DNA of 64,000 bases from Dehalococcoidia bacterium. GTDB lineage: Bacteria > Chloroflexota > Dehalococcoidia > Bin125. Positions 63,893 to 64,000 of this stretch are shown piece after piece (positions within the stretch are counted from its first letter, which is position 1; every line of letters starts with the position of its first letter). The notes beneath the pieces are model-generated. The model searched no databases, was not told the origin of the DNA, and was given only the letters and a program-made list of their open reading frames with translations. The stretch covers positions 186,001 through 250,000 of the forward strand of contig JAJDXE010000010.1 in the NCBI GenBank assembly GCA_022825265.1, given 5' to 3'. The translations under genes were made by a program, and so were the position numbers.

Positions 63893-64000
63893 GGTTTACT
63901 CGCGGTTTCCGTCCGTGCATCGTCGCACAAGTTGTGGGTGAAGTGCGTGACAGCGGTGATTGGGCTTCTTTATCATCCTGCATTCTTCTAGTGCAGATGG

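Noticed and set aside
62693..63991. Long open frame (about 430 codons) on the plus strand opposite the nitronate monooxygenase gene
   Set aside because: High-GC antisense shadow. The minus-strand protein has clear family motifs and the plus-strand translation is Gly/Asp-rich with no domain.

Overview
The window is dense, GC-rich bacterial chromosome with almost no spare intergenic DNA. Many genes overlap as ATGA stop-start pairs. I saw no rRNA, tRNA or CRISPR array. The gene content points to Chloroflexota, most likely a Dehalococcoidia or SAR202-like heterotroph. This placement is an inference from gene content: F420 biosynthesis (cofC, cofD), a B12-dependent class II ribonucleotide reductase, a short MetE-like protein, and an unusually rich set of acyl-CoA and thioester enzymes (four CaiB/BaiF CoA-transferases, two thiolase-like/DUF35 pairs, acyl-CoA dehydrogenase, two acyl-CoA synthetase types, hydroxyisobutyrate dehydrogenases, a carboxyltransferase, several SDRs).

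Layout. 0-8 kb: a 5'-truncated MFS transporter, an HTH protein with a SEC-C zinc motif, an acyl-CoA dehydrogenase, the F420 genes cofD-cofC with an unknown coupled gene, a PHP phosphoesterase, and three consecutive RDD membrane proteins that each carry an N-terminal zinc ribbon. 8-16 kb: nrdJ, a cluster of three helically phased DnaA boxes, a MetE-like protein, two epoxide-hydrolase-like enzymes and a LysM/M23 peptidoglycan hydrolase. 15.8-24.6 kb (+ strand): a 21-codon leader-like ORF with two hairpins before a sirtuin, then an M20 peptidase, a FabI-like reductase, thiolase-like plus DUF35, two CoA-transferases and two DUF3105-like proteins.

24.7-27.7 kb is a complete IS1595-family element (27-bp perfect inverted repeats, 8-bp target duplication). 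Besides its transposase it carries a KilA-N protein and a secreted protein. It inserted ten codons into an acyl-CoA synthetase gene, and its right end now supplies a new in-frame ATG. 27.7-38.5 kb: that synthetase, a nitroreductase, an AlkA-like glycosylase, tandem hydroxyisobutyrate dehydrogenases, a carboxyltransferase, an AMP-forming acyl-CoA synthetase, a voltage-gated K+ channel that overlaps htpX antisense, and a FmdB-type zinc ribbon.

39.3-51.4 kb is one long minus-strand run: formyltransferase, FMN split-barrel protein, two MacB-type ABC exporter modules, an adaptor with about twelve 33-residue coiled-coil units, two paralogous SDRs, DUF35 and a thiolase-like protein. 51.5-64 kb: a hydratase-family enzyme, a third ABC exporter with an 1117-residue permease, a hydrolase, a second CoA-transferase pair, a RelE-type toxin module, a frameshifted relative of the transposon's secreted cargo gene, and a nitronate monooxygenase-like enzyme.

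A dispersed repeat family occurs at about 1.9, 30.0 and 38.8 kb. It combines degenerate CCGAACA tandem motifs with a long hairpin. The first copy lies inside a coding region. Much of the window reads as catabolism of acyl-CoA and thioester substrates together with multidrug or lipid export, but individual substrates cannot be read from sequence.
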